DNA of 61,000 nt, taken from assembly GCA_009760855.2 (NCBI GenBank), contig WPIO01000252.1, forward strand, positions 64,001 to 125,000, written 5' to 3'. The position numbers and the translations under genes were made by a program. The DNA is from Cristatella mucedo (taxonomy: Eukaryota > Bryozoa > Phylactolaemata > Cristatellidae). Below are positions 40,748 through 61,000 of this stretch, piece by piece (the stretch's first letter is position 1; every line of letters begins with the position of its first letter). The notes beneath the pieces are model-generated. The model was not told where the DNA came from. It did not search any database and saw nothing but the letters and a program-made list of their open reading frames with translations.

Positions 40748-40890
40748 ATATATAATAATAATGATAATAATGCACTTGATAAAGCGCCCTCACAGAACTT
40801 AATCTCTCTCTAGGTGCTTTACATTTGCTGCAAAGGGAAATGCAACTGAACGGTGAGTAAAATCATGCTTGATAAAACAAAAAAAAATGA
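40748..40890 (-). mobile_element. L2-like tail and start of UTR
   Basis: ATAATAATGCACTTGATAAA, GCGCCCTCACAGAACTTAAT, AGGTGCTTTACATTTGCTGC, then ATCATGCTTGATAAAAC. Confidence 0.82.
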
Positions 40891-40981
40891 ATAATATGCT
40901 ATACATCGCCTCCTGCCAATCGTGTACGCCTCACGCGAGCTCGCAAACCGTTTCCGCCGTTGCCGAACCCTTCCGCCCTAC

Positions 40982-41120
40982 GCCGAGCTGGTTTGGTCCA
41001 GCGGTTAAGGTGCTCGCCCCCGACCGAAGTCTGGCTGAGGTCATGGGCTCGAGCCCGGAGGCATATGTGAAGCGCCTGAATAGAGATTAAGTTCTCTTGG
41101 GGAGCTATACAAATGAATTA

Positions 41121-41122
<2 letters not shown>
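40982..41122 (+). mobile_element. SINE-A
   Basis: GAGCTGGTTTGGTCCAGCGG, CATGGGCTCGAGCCCGGAGG, GCGCCTGAATAGAGATTAAG and ACAAATGAATTATATA, running into a (TA)n tract. Full length and little changed. Confidence 0.92.
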
Positions 41123-41159
<37 letters not shown>

Positions 41160-41174
41160 TTGTATATATATATT
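41118..41174. repeat. (TA)n at the SINE-A tail
   Basis: TA-rich tail continuation of the 40.98-kb SINE-A. Confidence 0.93.
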
Positions 41175-41294
41175 AGGCGTGCATTAGCCTAGCGTTCGTT
41201 CGCGGGCGAGCCGGGCCAAGCCGACGAGGGGCGTGGCAGGAGGCAGAGCCGGGCCTCGGCTCGCTCGGCGCGTTCGCTGCAGGCCCACTGGCTT

Positions 41295-41296
<2 letters not shown>

Positions 41297-41327
<31 letters not shown>
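41297..41327. repeat. (CT)n
   Basis: About 15 units inside a GC-rich block. Confidence 0.95.
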
Positions 41328-41328
<1 letters not shown>

Positions 41329-42394
41329 CTGCCTCAGTCTCTTTGATATTCTGCACAAGGCTCCGGCCTTAAGGGAGCGCGCGTCTCCGTTCGGCATTTC
41401 GAAGGCGAACGGCTCTGAGGCGGCGAAGCGCACCACTCGCTGCGCAGCGAGCGGTGCGCGCGCGCTGAGAAGTGCCGCTCTCTGCGCGGCGAGCGGGGCG
41501 TGCGGCGCAGCTCAGCGCGCAGGCTGACGGCAGCAGAGCAGAGTGGAGCATCGAGCGCAGTCGGCCTGCTCGGTGCACGTGCAGGAAGACCTTCGAGTAT
41601 TTAGCGTTTCGAGCATGAGTTTCAGCGTCTCCACAGAAGGCGTTCGCCACAGGCGCGGCACAGGCGACTGCACTCGCGACGGCACAGGGCAACGGCTCGA
41701 GTCAATTCGCAGACGCGTCGCCGATTTCGGCGAGACCAGACGGCTCTGAGGCACCGCGAGCCGCAGGCGTAGCTGCGGTGCAGCGCTCAGACTCGTCGAC
41801 GCCGTGCAGAGCTGTACGGCTATGATCGCAAATATACGAGAAATCTCAATCCAGGGAGCACGTGCCCCCCCCCCCCAGTAACGTAGAGCATTCTAGTCGA
41901 CAGCCTTTGCACAGAGCGTACCTTAGTGCGTGCAGAATCGCTAATTAGGAGCCTAGAAAATAGCTGACCGGTTTGAGGCTAAAAGTACAAGTAACTGACC
42001 ATCAATCACTCCAAATGTCTAGTTTATACGGGTCTGAAGTCTTTAATTATCTAGTTTCCTCGTGCGAACATCGCGGGAGTCGCTAATAGTCTCAAACACT
42101 GTCATAATCGGAGCCCATTTCGAGGGTTAGTCTTACAAATTTCTGAGAAAGACTAGTTGCGTCCGTAACTCGCACATTCTTCACTCGGTGCCTATGCGGG
42201 AGCGCACTCAAGGCTGCAACCTATCGCTTTTTCGGCCATTTTTTCGTCAGCCATTCCAGCAATTGTGTGTGCCATTTCAGACGCCCGGAGGTTCCAGCGA
42301 TAATAAGTTGCATTCGCAACGGCCAGAGGCCGGGACCGGCAGATAGCCGTGAAGCTCGCGAGCTACGCATATGTAGTTCGCCAGTTGGGTATTT

Positions 42395-42560
42395 AAGGGC
42401 CGCGATGGTGCCCAGGAAGCAAGGGGTTTTCTCTTCACAGCCGAGGTCGTGTTTTTGAATCCTGCAGCGGGCGCTCTCTTACTGTCCGCTGCAAGCGGCG
42501 CGGCGATGCGCGCTAAGGCTGTTCTGCCGCTATAAAAACGGGGCTTTTAAATTAGATAGT
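42395..42560 (+). mobile_element. SINE-B, diverged
   Basis: GCCGCGATGGTGCCCAGGAA, TTTGAATCCTGCAGCGGGCG, GTTCTGCCGCTATAAAAACG and GGGCTTTTAAATTAG. Confidence 0.78.
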
Positions 42561-43941
42561 ATTATTATAGATGTTATTAGTGTAGATAGTATTATTATAT
42601 AAGTTAGTATAGATTAAATAAGCTAACATCGGATGGCGGTTAACTGAAGCTAGAGCGGAGCCTGATCCTGCCGACGGCGAGCACTATCGCCGTCTTGCCG
42701 CGACCGTGACCTTGAAACTCGAGCTAGGCCGTAGTTCGCGTTCATTCCAAGCTCTGGTCAGCGAGCTGTAGAGCGATAGTTAGACGCTGCAGCTTCCTGC
42801 AGCGTCGCGACCCGGGGCGCAGGCCACGCCGAACGATTCGCTGCGAGCTTGGCCTACCTTGACCTCGGTTGGCCGGCAGTAGTTTTGCCGCGAGTTTCCT
42901 TCGCGAGAAAGCTGTCCTAAAAGTAGGCTGTCATTAAAGCTGGAGACGGATCAATGTCCGCAGGGGCTTGCGGCCGCCGCCCGATGAGAGGTTTGGCTCA
43001 GGCTGCCTCTTTCTGGTTTCCTTTCCGACTCTCGACTAAAGTCCCGTGGAACCGATGTAGTTCTCCCAGGGCGCATAGTAAATGTTTTAATCTAATTTTT
43101 TTTCCATTATTACGAGCGCCCTATCATCAGGCCACGTCCTGGCGAAGACCTTCGCTGCTGCAGCAGTCATTTAATGGCGGGCCAGCAACTGTGCGAACAC
43201 GTCCCCTTGGTTGACTACGGAAGTCGTAAGATAGGAGCAGCCGAAGATCGCAGGGCGAAGTGACGACCGGTTCTCCGAAATCGCGCGAGGCGGCGAGTTC
43301 TACTCACAGCCACACTATTCACGACCTCCAATTTATTGGCAACATGATTTCGAGAGCAAAGTCTCAGCGTCCCAGAGGCCGGCGGCAGCTCACTCGCTCT
43401 GACCGTCTCGGGGAGTAAAAAAGTAGGGGGGGAATTATGCAATACCGAGCCAAGGAGCTGCCGGTCGTCTTTGAGCAAGTTCGCACAGCGTGCCGCAGGC
43501 ATGCGCTTTTTCGCAGGCTGCTTCACCATGCGAGCGCGAGAGTCTGTTTGGTCTCGGCAAGCAGCTCGTCGAAGAAGGCGACAGTCGCGACCGACGTGGC
43601 AAACCTCTGGTGACTGACAACGCTCGGCCAGTCTCTTGCATCGGCCGTGGCGGCATAGCGCCTATCGCCGTGCTGTTGTGCTGCAGATGAACGTTCTCGT
43701 TTGGCATGACTCCGAACCCTCCCTCCCCCCCAGGGTCAAAGCTCAGAGCTGAAGGCTTCGTCGAATCAATCGAGAAGAAGAGCGGCTCGCCAATTAGTCG
43801 CCCTCTTGGCAATTGCTTGATCGCAGACTAGATAGATCGTCGCAGCACCGTGTTAGCTTCCGTATGAAGGCAGTCGCGACGCCCTCGCAGCAACGTCAAG
43901 GACGCCCTCCGATGTGGTCGGAACGGACCGGGGCTCCGGCC

Positions 43942-44193
43942 TCAGCAGCAGGGCAGCACGTCGGACGGAGACGTATGACGCAGCAGCAACAGCAGCAGCA
44001 GCGGGCCACCGGCGACTGCTGCCGCTAGTAGCGCCGCTCCTCTTGGCAGGTGCGCGGCGGCGCAGCTGGCCGCGGTGCGTCGGCTTGGAGCGCTGGACAT
44101 CTCGTCGAGCAGCTCGTCCGATGCGTCGCACGAACCTGCAGCGTTGACAGGTGACGAGGAGCTAGAGGCGCGCTCAAGGCCAAGTGTGGCCGA
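43942..44193 (-). CDS. Candidate C-terminal exon: Ser-rich stalk plus hydrophobic segment
   Basis: After the acceptor GGGCATCTTTCAG, a frame runs SATLGLERASSSSSP, then a Cys-containing acidic linker, then a hydrophobic run GAALLAAAVAGGPLLLLLLL of 20 residues, a short polar tail and a stop. A Ser-rich stalk followed by one membrane span or anchor signal at the C-terminus would suit a surface protein with the modules above. The phase fits only if the 29-nt micro-exon is used. No clear polyadenylation hexamer was noticed downstream. The region is GC-rich with open frames on both strands, so a chance frame is possible. Confidence 0.3.
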   Translation of the reverse strand, partial: SATLGLERASSSSSPVNAAGSCDASDELLDEMSSAPSRRTAASCAAAHLPRGAALLAAAVAGGPLLLLLLLRHTSPSDVLPCC

Positions 44194-44586
44194 CTGAAAG
44201 ATGCCCTCAAGCAGCCACCTCAAGCAGCAACCAGCTCTCGCGGCCTCGTCCTGTGGTGCCTAGCCTCATCGCTCGAGCCTGATTATCCATTGAACCTTCT
44301 GTGCGTCCATATTGGACGGATCTTTTTTGTTATCCACCTATGAGACTGACAGCCATCTGACTTTCAGCCGACTGACTTTCCGAGCACAATGCACTGCTCT
44401 AACGCTCTGCCCGATGCTCCGAACATTTCCGGGATCCTAGCATTCCGCTTGTCGTACGAATTCGCGGTAGAGGCAGCTGAATGCGCATGGGTGACCTCGA
44501 AATCAAAATATGTTGCAGTGACAATGTTGGCTGAAACAACTGCCGAATTGTTGAGATGGTATCAGAGCCCTAAAGGCATTCGCAAT

Positions 44587-44718
44587 GCAATGTGATGTAT
44601 CTCTGTCTGTAGCTCCACACAGCTACTGAGTCTAAAGTGGGTATTTCGCATAGGAGTTTTCTATGGCATACTGAAAGCCTAAGAAGCTTTCGGTATACGT
44701 ACGGTAATCTTTGATGCG
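44587..44718 (-). mobile_element. LINE-B 3' end fragment
   Basis: On the minus strand it carries the block CGTATACCGAAAGC, the TGCCATAGAAAACTCCTATGC block and the end AGACAGAGATACATCACATT. It is shorter and more diverged than the 58.5-kb copy. It lies between exon 9 and the candidate last exon of the minus-strand gene, in the gene's own orientation. Confidence 0.65.
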
Positions 44719-45090
44719 GATCGGATGTGATGGCTTGCTTTGGAAGCAGTCGTCTTAATAACGCTTCGAAACGTTTGACAGCTATCAAAAAGGACGCCTA
44801 CATTTTGAGTACACGGTGACAGTCGTACTACAGTCCACCAATGACAAGTGTAAAGTCTCTTTGTCCAGCCACACGCTTGGGATGGCCTACGAGTTTGAGT
44901 TCGGCGTTATCGTAGATTAGTTAAAAAAAACCGGCCGACATCGAGGATCGAACGTCTACGAGGCAATCGTTCAGTTTATCGGTCTATTACGATGGTTTAA
45001 ATGACACATCACTCCAGTAATTCGATGCAGGAGTCATTTAAGTGCCCAAACGGCTACAACTCAGAAAATTCCCCACAAAGTGCCATATGG

Positions 45091-45092
<2 letters not shown>

Positions 45093-45124
<32 letters not shown>

Positions 45125-45243
45125 GAGAGGAGAAAGAGAGAAGGAGAGAGACAGACAGAGACAGACAGAAAGAAAGAAAGAGAGAAAGAGAGAGAGAGAG
45201 AGAGAGGGATTGAGGGAGAGAGTGAGAGAGAGAAAGAGAGATA
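45093..45243. repeat. (GA)n-rich tract
   Basis: GA units with GGG, ACAG and AAAG interruptions. Confidence 0.95.
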
Positions 45244-45348
45244 GTGAGGGTAGCGGACTAAGTTGTCACAGCGCAGTAGATTGTGCGATGAGAGCCTAAT
45301 GGGTACCGAACAATAGCCTGCCTCGAGGCGAATTTACAAAGCACTTAC

Positions 45349-45377
45349 ATCGAAGAAGCATGAAAGCCACTTCGATT
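45349..45377 (-). CDS. Possible 29-nt micro-exon after exon 9
   Basis: If exon 9 ends at 45424, a 46-nt intron ending in CCATTACAG leads to a 29-nt open segment (ESKWLSCFFD with the carried base) and a consensus GAT|GTAAGT donor. Its exit phase 0 would match the candidate last exon at 44193. The same donor also serves the long form of exon 9, so this may not be a separate exon. Only transcript evidence can decide. Confidence 0.25.
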
Positions 45378-45423
45378 CTGTAATGGTTCCACAAACGTCT
45401 CGAGCTGCAGAAGCTTGACCCAC

Positions 45424-56549
<11,126 letters not shown>

Positions 56550-56872
56550 CTGCAAGAGAAATTTGATCGAGTCAGACTAGCCACCTGCTTTGCTAGTCAA
56601 TGGCATCTGTCTACCAAGGTTGCTGGGGGTCAGGGCTCTACATATTACTCGTATGCCATATACGATTGGTGAAATATGCAGTCTACAAGTAACTGTGCTG
56701 GCGATGGCTTCCAACCAACAAAAAAGATTTAACAAATGAAGGTTCCAGATGAAGTGTTACTACCTCTCATTCTTAGAACAAGATAAACTCCACAAACCGA
56801 CTGCAATGCTTGCAGTCAAAGGACCGAGTTAAGGGACTTGCGTTCGATCTCTCTACAAGGAGAGCTAATATA

Positions 56873-57016
56873 AAAATATAATTCATTCGTATAGTGCCCG
56901 AAAGTAACTTAATCTCTATTCAGGCACCTCGAGCCCACGACCTTGGTCATCAAATACATTCGCCTTGACCTTGGTTCGAGGTGAGCTCCTTAACCAGTGA
57001 GCCAAACCAGTGTGAC
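56873..57016 (-). mobile_element. SINE-A, inserted-block subfamily
   Basis: ATAATTCATTCGTATAGTGC, ATCTCTATTCAGGCACC, then ATCAAATACATTCGCCTTGA, and AACCAGTGAGCCAAACCAG. The part between tail and B box is shortened. Confidence 0.85.
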
Positions 57017-57164
57017 AGTTACAGTAATCAGCATCCTCGAGCATCACATCACGTACTACATTTTCATCTGATTTTAGATAGCTCAAACTACTGATTGTTC
57101 GGTCAAATCTAGCTGCTAACATCAATAGACCTTTGTCATAGCACCAAATAGATTTCAGTATTAA

Positions 57165-57325
57165 ATGTAATTCATTTGCATAGCACTCTAAGAGAACTTA
57201 ATCTATATTCAGGCGCTTCACATATGCCATGGGGCTCGAGCCCACGACCTAGGTCAGACCTTGGTCGGGGGGGGGGGGCGGGAGTGGGGAAGAGCACGTT
57301 AATCACTGGGCCAAACCAGAGCACC
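57165..57325 (-). mobile_element. SINE-A with a G-tract expansion
   Basis: AATTCATTTGCATAGCACTC, GGGGCTCGAGCCCACGACCT, then a run of more than ten G in the head where other copies have a short G run, and ATCACTGGGCCAAACCAG. Confidence 0.88.
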
Positions 57326-58529
57326 ATTGTCATAGTTAGAGTTCTTATTATTATAATTAATGTTCTGCTATCACCGAAGCTTGATGGCAATCGAAAAGTG
57401 ATCCATACTTTTACCAAATCCTCAGACACCTTTTAGTCACGAAATGCACAGTTGGTTACTGCAAATCGTACAAGCATAGTAGCCTTCATAAATAATTGGC
57501 TTCCTGGCATCGTACAGTATAAGCCTGTGCTATCCAACAGATCCCTGCAGCAACTGCTAGATCGACTGCGGGAGACGCCTGATGTAGCTCAACAAACTGC
57601 AAGCGATACGTTTTCGGTTGGGAGAAGCTAGCGTAGCTCACGAGGGACGCAGTTTTGATGCTTGTGTATCTGAAGCTGCTATGCAGCTGCTTGGTATGGA
57701 ATGAGCAGAATTCTCAGCAGCATCCGAATGGATTGTGGCTAAGCAAACACAATGGGCTCACCTAGCGGTCGGTCACGGGACCAGCATCAGTGCAGTCTCA
57801 TGGGCAACTGCACAATGGCAGCCACCCAATGAGGTGCTCCCCTGCAGTCCTGGTGGACCCGGATGTCGCAGCCGATCGTGCTGCTTGCTAACTATTACAT
57901 GTCTCTTAAAAATACCCCAAAACTGACTCGCTGTGTCGACTTGCCTGAGCAGGGGATGTCGAGCCTAATCCGAAAGCCTAATCTGCCCAGGATCGGACCT
58001 TTGAATTGCAATCTCGTACGATCGCTCTATCGCTATTATCCAGCTCTGACTATGATCAATCCGGCGATCTCGAACTAGGGCTCAGACGGTGGGCTAACAA
58101 GAGCCGCCAGTCTGACGGCTGAAGGCTGAGCCTGATCTTCGACGACTCACTCCACAGACTAGCCGGCCGTGTCCAAATACAAAGGTGCTAGATTGTCGAC
58201 GACAAAAGAACTTATCCGGTCGTCGGTGTGGCAGGTACAAAATGCCACCGGCCGGAAAACGAGAGCCAGTTGGAAATGTGCCAGGTAATAGTCTCAATCC
58301 GAGCCGTCATGGCAGGCGAGCTGGCGACGAGCTGGACGAGCTGGACGAGCTGGCGACGAGCAAGGATCGAAGTCGATCGCACGATGGCATGATGCTCCAG
58401 TTTCGAGCTCCCAAAGCAAACTGGAGCATGCCGGCCGGCTTGGTCGGGCGGGCAAACGACAACGGCTAAAATCGTTTCCGGCAATCAATGGTCTCGCAGT
58501 TCAAGTTTTTTCCTTGCGGAGACCGAAGA
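57326..58529. other. No gene seen; upstream exons not found
   Basis: I searched the minus strand for the N-terminal Cys modules expected before exon 1 and found none. A 9-bp GACGAGCTG repeat is at 58327-58360. Confidence 0.5.
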
Positions 58530-58735
58530 TGTAATGTAATGTATCTCCGTCAGTAACTCCACAAAGTCATAAAGACCATGTGGGTGTTACGCAGGAGAGT
58601 TTTGTATAGCGCACTCACAGCTTAAGCGGCTTTCGGTACGCATTCGGTAGCCAACAGACTTCGTCTCACGCAACAAAGAGAAAGTGGGAAGCACCGTAGA
58701 GTTAGGAGAGCAGTTGAGGTAGTGAGTAGATGTCC
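58530..58735 (-). mobile_element. LINE-B 3' end, well preserved
   Basis: The minus strand reads HYLNCSPNS ... FSLLRETKSVGYRMRTES without a break, then GCGCTATACAAAACTCTCC, and ends in ACATTACATTACAT. It is the best copy for defining the 3' end of this family. Confidence 0.8.
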
Positions 58736-59465
58736 GGCAATCGCCCATCTTCGACTCGACAGCTATGGAGGATGAGTCAAAAGGTGTCGCAGCATTGACG
58801 CTGGGCTCAGCTCTCATCAGCCGTCGGCCGATCGTCGAGGTGGACAACGAGCAGCCAGCTGCAGCTGCTGCCACTGTTCACTCTGAGCGCCGGGCAGGCA
58901 CACTCGTCAGCATTCACACTCGGGCACTGCGATTGGCGAACACCGCGACGAAGGTGAAGGTTAAGCAGGGCAGAATGACCTCCACTGCTGCTGCTCGACG
59001 GCTCACGACCTGCCTGCCTGAGCATCTCTTTTTGGCATGGCCTTGACCCGTGTGCACACTAGAGTAGGAGTAGCGGCGTACGGCGCAGCCACAGTGCTGA
59101 GGAGTTGCCCATGCTCATTAGGCTGGCGCTGAGGTGGCAGTGGAAAAATGGAAGAGGAAAAATGGAAGCCCAGCCGAACCGGCATAATCGCATCGCCACG
59201 TTTGAGAGCCCAGCCAGCCTCTGGGCTCTTGGAGCACTTTGAACAAACAACTGCTGCTCGTTGAGCCTCGGATTGCTGCCGATTGCTGCGAGAGTTCGAA
59301 GCCTCGTGCGGCTGGTAACATCTACATTGCTAGGCAGTTCCTTACCAGGACATCACAGCGCCTGACGAACGCGCTCAGCCGAATGCTGCTCAGTCAGACA
59401 GGCGGCAGGCCAAAGAAAGAGTGAGTGACAGACAGAGCGACAGAGAGAGAGAGCGAGAGAGAGAG

Positions 59466-59534
<69 letters not shown>

Positions 59535-60757
59535 GAGAAAGAGAGAAAGAGAGAGACAGACAGACAGACAGAAAGAGAAACACAGAGACTGATAGAGACA
59601 GAAATAGACTGACAGAAACAGAAATAAGCAGAGATAGAGAGAGACACACACAGTTAGAGAGAGAGAGTGAGAGAGAGAGAGAAAGAGAGAGAAAGAGGGG
59701 CAGAGAAAGACACAGAGAGAGAGAGAGAGAGAGAGACAGAGAAAGACAGAGAGAGAGAGACAGACAGACAGAGACAGAGGGAGAGGGAGAGACAGAGACA
59801 GTGACAGTGACAGAGAGAGCAAAAGAGTGAGAAAGAGAGTGAGAAAGAGAGTGAGAAATAGAGGGAGAAAGAGAGGAAGAAAGACAGAGGCAGAGAGAGT
59901 AAAAGAGTGAGAACGAGAGAGGGAGAAAGAAGAGAGAGAGGGAGAGAAAAGAGAGGGAGAGAAGAGGGAGGGAGAGGGGGTGCAGTCAAGGCTACGGGCA
60001 GCTGCAGGAAGATCTGGGCCTGGAAGGAGGCTGCAGGCAGGCGACCGCCACCCAGACAGTCGGTGCTGATGGAAGCTTGAGTGCACTCTAGCTACAAGCA
60101 GTGCAGAAGCCAAGCGGCCTGGCGGTAGTGGCCAATCATCAGCTGTGCACGAGCAGCAGCCGAAGCTGCAGGCAGGCGCCTGCCCGGCTGAGTACCGAGC
60201 CGAGATCCCACCCATCCCTCACGTGCCACACGTTGCTTAGTACAAATGAGTACAAACGAGCTAAATTGCCTTAATTGATCCGAGCCGTTGCTCCACAGTA
60301 GCTCGGCCTCCGACCCACGGGTGGCCTGCCCGAGGCAGCCTGCCGGCAGGGGTTCCAGAGCTGGACAGACAATGGACGGTCGGTCGTCAAGCAGAGAAGG
60401 TTGCACCAGAGCTTGCCTGCCCGATCAGACGGTGGACGCCTCGGGTGCTTTCACACCTCGGCTGCAAGGTCAGCTGCCACGGCAGCAGTAATAGCAGCCG
60501 CAGAAAGTCAAGAGGCCTCGGCCAGTAATTACTCAGCTTCGGGTCTTGAGGAGCTGTCAAGTGACAGAGCTTGGAGCACCTTCGAGTGTCGCTAGCCGAC
60601 CATTTTGTACCAGCAGCCCAAGTGAGAGAGCTCGTCGGCTTCAGCTTCCAGACACTTCAGCTTCCAAGGTGCGATGACCAGCGATGACTTGGACCACACG
60701 CGCGGAGGGGCATGAGCATGAGCATGCATGCGAACACCGTGTATACCCATACGTGCA
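58736..60757. other. No gene established
   Basis: Outside the GA tract the sequence is GC-moderate with short frames on both strands and no recognised motif. Confidence 0.5.
59436..59975. repeat. (GA)n compound tract, about 540 bp
   Basis: (GA)n with ACAG, GAGTGA and AAAGAGG interruptions, longest pure part near 59470-59540. Confidence 0.97.
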
Positions 60758-60778
60758 TACAGACACACATACACAAAC

Positions 60779-60811
<33 letters not shown>

Positions 60812-60963
60812 GACACACACATGCATGCACATACACATGCATGCACTGACATACTCACACAGGCACACACACACACACACTCACGCACACACCTAGACAC
60901 ACACAGATGCACACACACATGCACACACATACAACACACACTCACACACACACACACACGTAT

Positions 60964-61000
<37 letters not shown>
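60758..61000. repeat. (CA)n compound tract at the right edge
   Basis: CA units with GCATGCA and CACTCAC interruptions, running off the window. Confidence 0.97.

Larger units (their letters stand above)
41175..43941. other. No gene established
   Basis: GC-rich to 41.8 kb, average later, with a SINE-B at 42.4 kb. If the minus-strand gene ends at 43942, its 3' UTR would lie here, but I see no clear polyadenylation signal. Confidence 0.45.

Noticed and set aside
44935-44998. tRNA-like sequence with a TTCGATC loop and a T8 terminator (minus)
   Set aside because: The T-stem does not pair and no A box is convincing; at most a decayed SINE head.

Overview
The window is animal nuclear DNA. It has no bacterial operons, no ribosome-binding-site gene starts and no closely packed genes. 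Instead it carries dense microsatellites, tRNA-headed SINEs, truncated L2-like LINE 3' ends, and exons bounded by GT(or GC)...AG splice signals. A multi-exon gene of a cysteine-rich extracellular family that I know from bilaterian invertebrates points to an invertebrate bilaterian, probably a protostome. The sequence alone does not give me a species.

Right part, about 44-57 kb: a real gene, read on the minus strand (right to left). I could join nine exons between 56549 and 45424 (1392 coding nt, about 464 codons). Every junction keeps frame, and most have good splice sites. The product is a secreted or surface cysteine-rich protein made of repeated modules. Two copies of a CPF...CL.W...C module lie either side of a CNFP.W module. 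The best match from memory is the uncharacterised DUF7042/7043/7044/7045 type of ectodomain. The N-terminal exons were not found and probably lie beyond 61000. The C-terminus is only tentative: a possible micro-exon near 45.36 kb and a Ser-rich plus hydrophobic exon at 43942-44193. The introns hold an 18-bp minisatellite, a 28-bp minisatellite, long (CT)n/(GA)n tracts, a 96-bp perfect AT-rich palindrome, and LINE/SINE pieces.

Left and middle, about 0-44 kb: no gene is established. Four interspersed families recur. (1) An L2-like LINE, almost always a 3' fragment; three copies keep the C-terminus of the reverse-transcriptase ORF (about 23.8, 32.9 and 38.8 kb). (2) SINE-A, a Glu/Asp-tRNA-like head with a 3' tail resembling the L2 hairpin tail, about 15 copies. 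(3) SINE-B, another tRNA-headed SINE with a different tail, 5 good copies plus decayed relatives. (4) LINE-B, a second LINE 3' end finishing in an ACATT-like repeat, 4-5 copies. Several GC- and CpG-rich blocks (24.5-25.9, 34.9-36.5, 39.5-40.7, 41.2-41.8 kb) have open frames on both strands but no protein I recognise. One carries a CRE palindrome and a TATA-like box.

The long predicted proteins made of Leu/Ser, Arg/Glu, Glu, Gly or Ala-Glu-Gly repeats are translations of simple repeats and are not annotated as genes.
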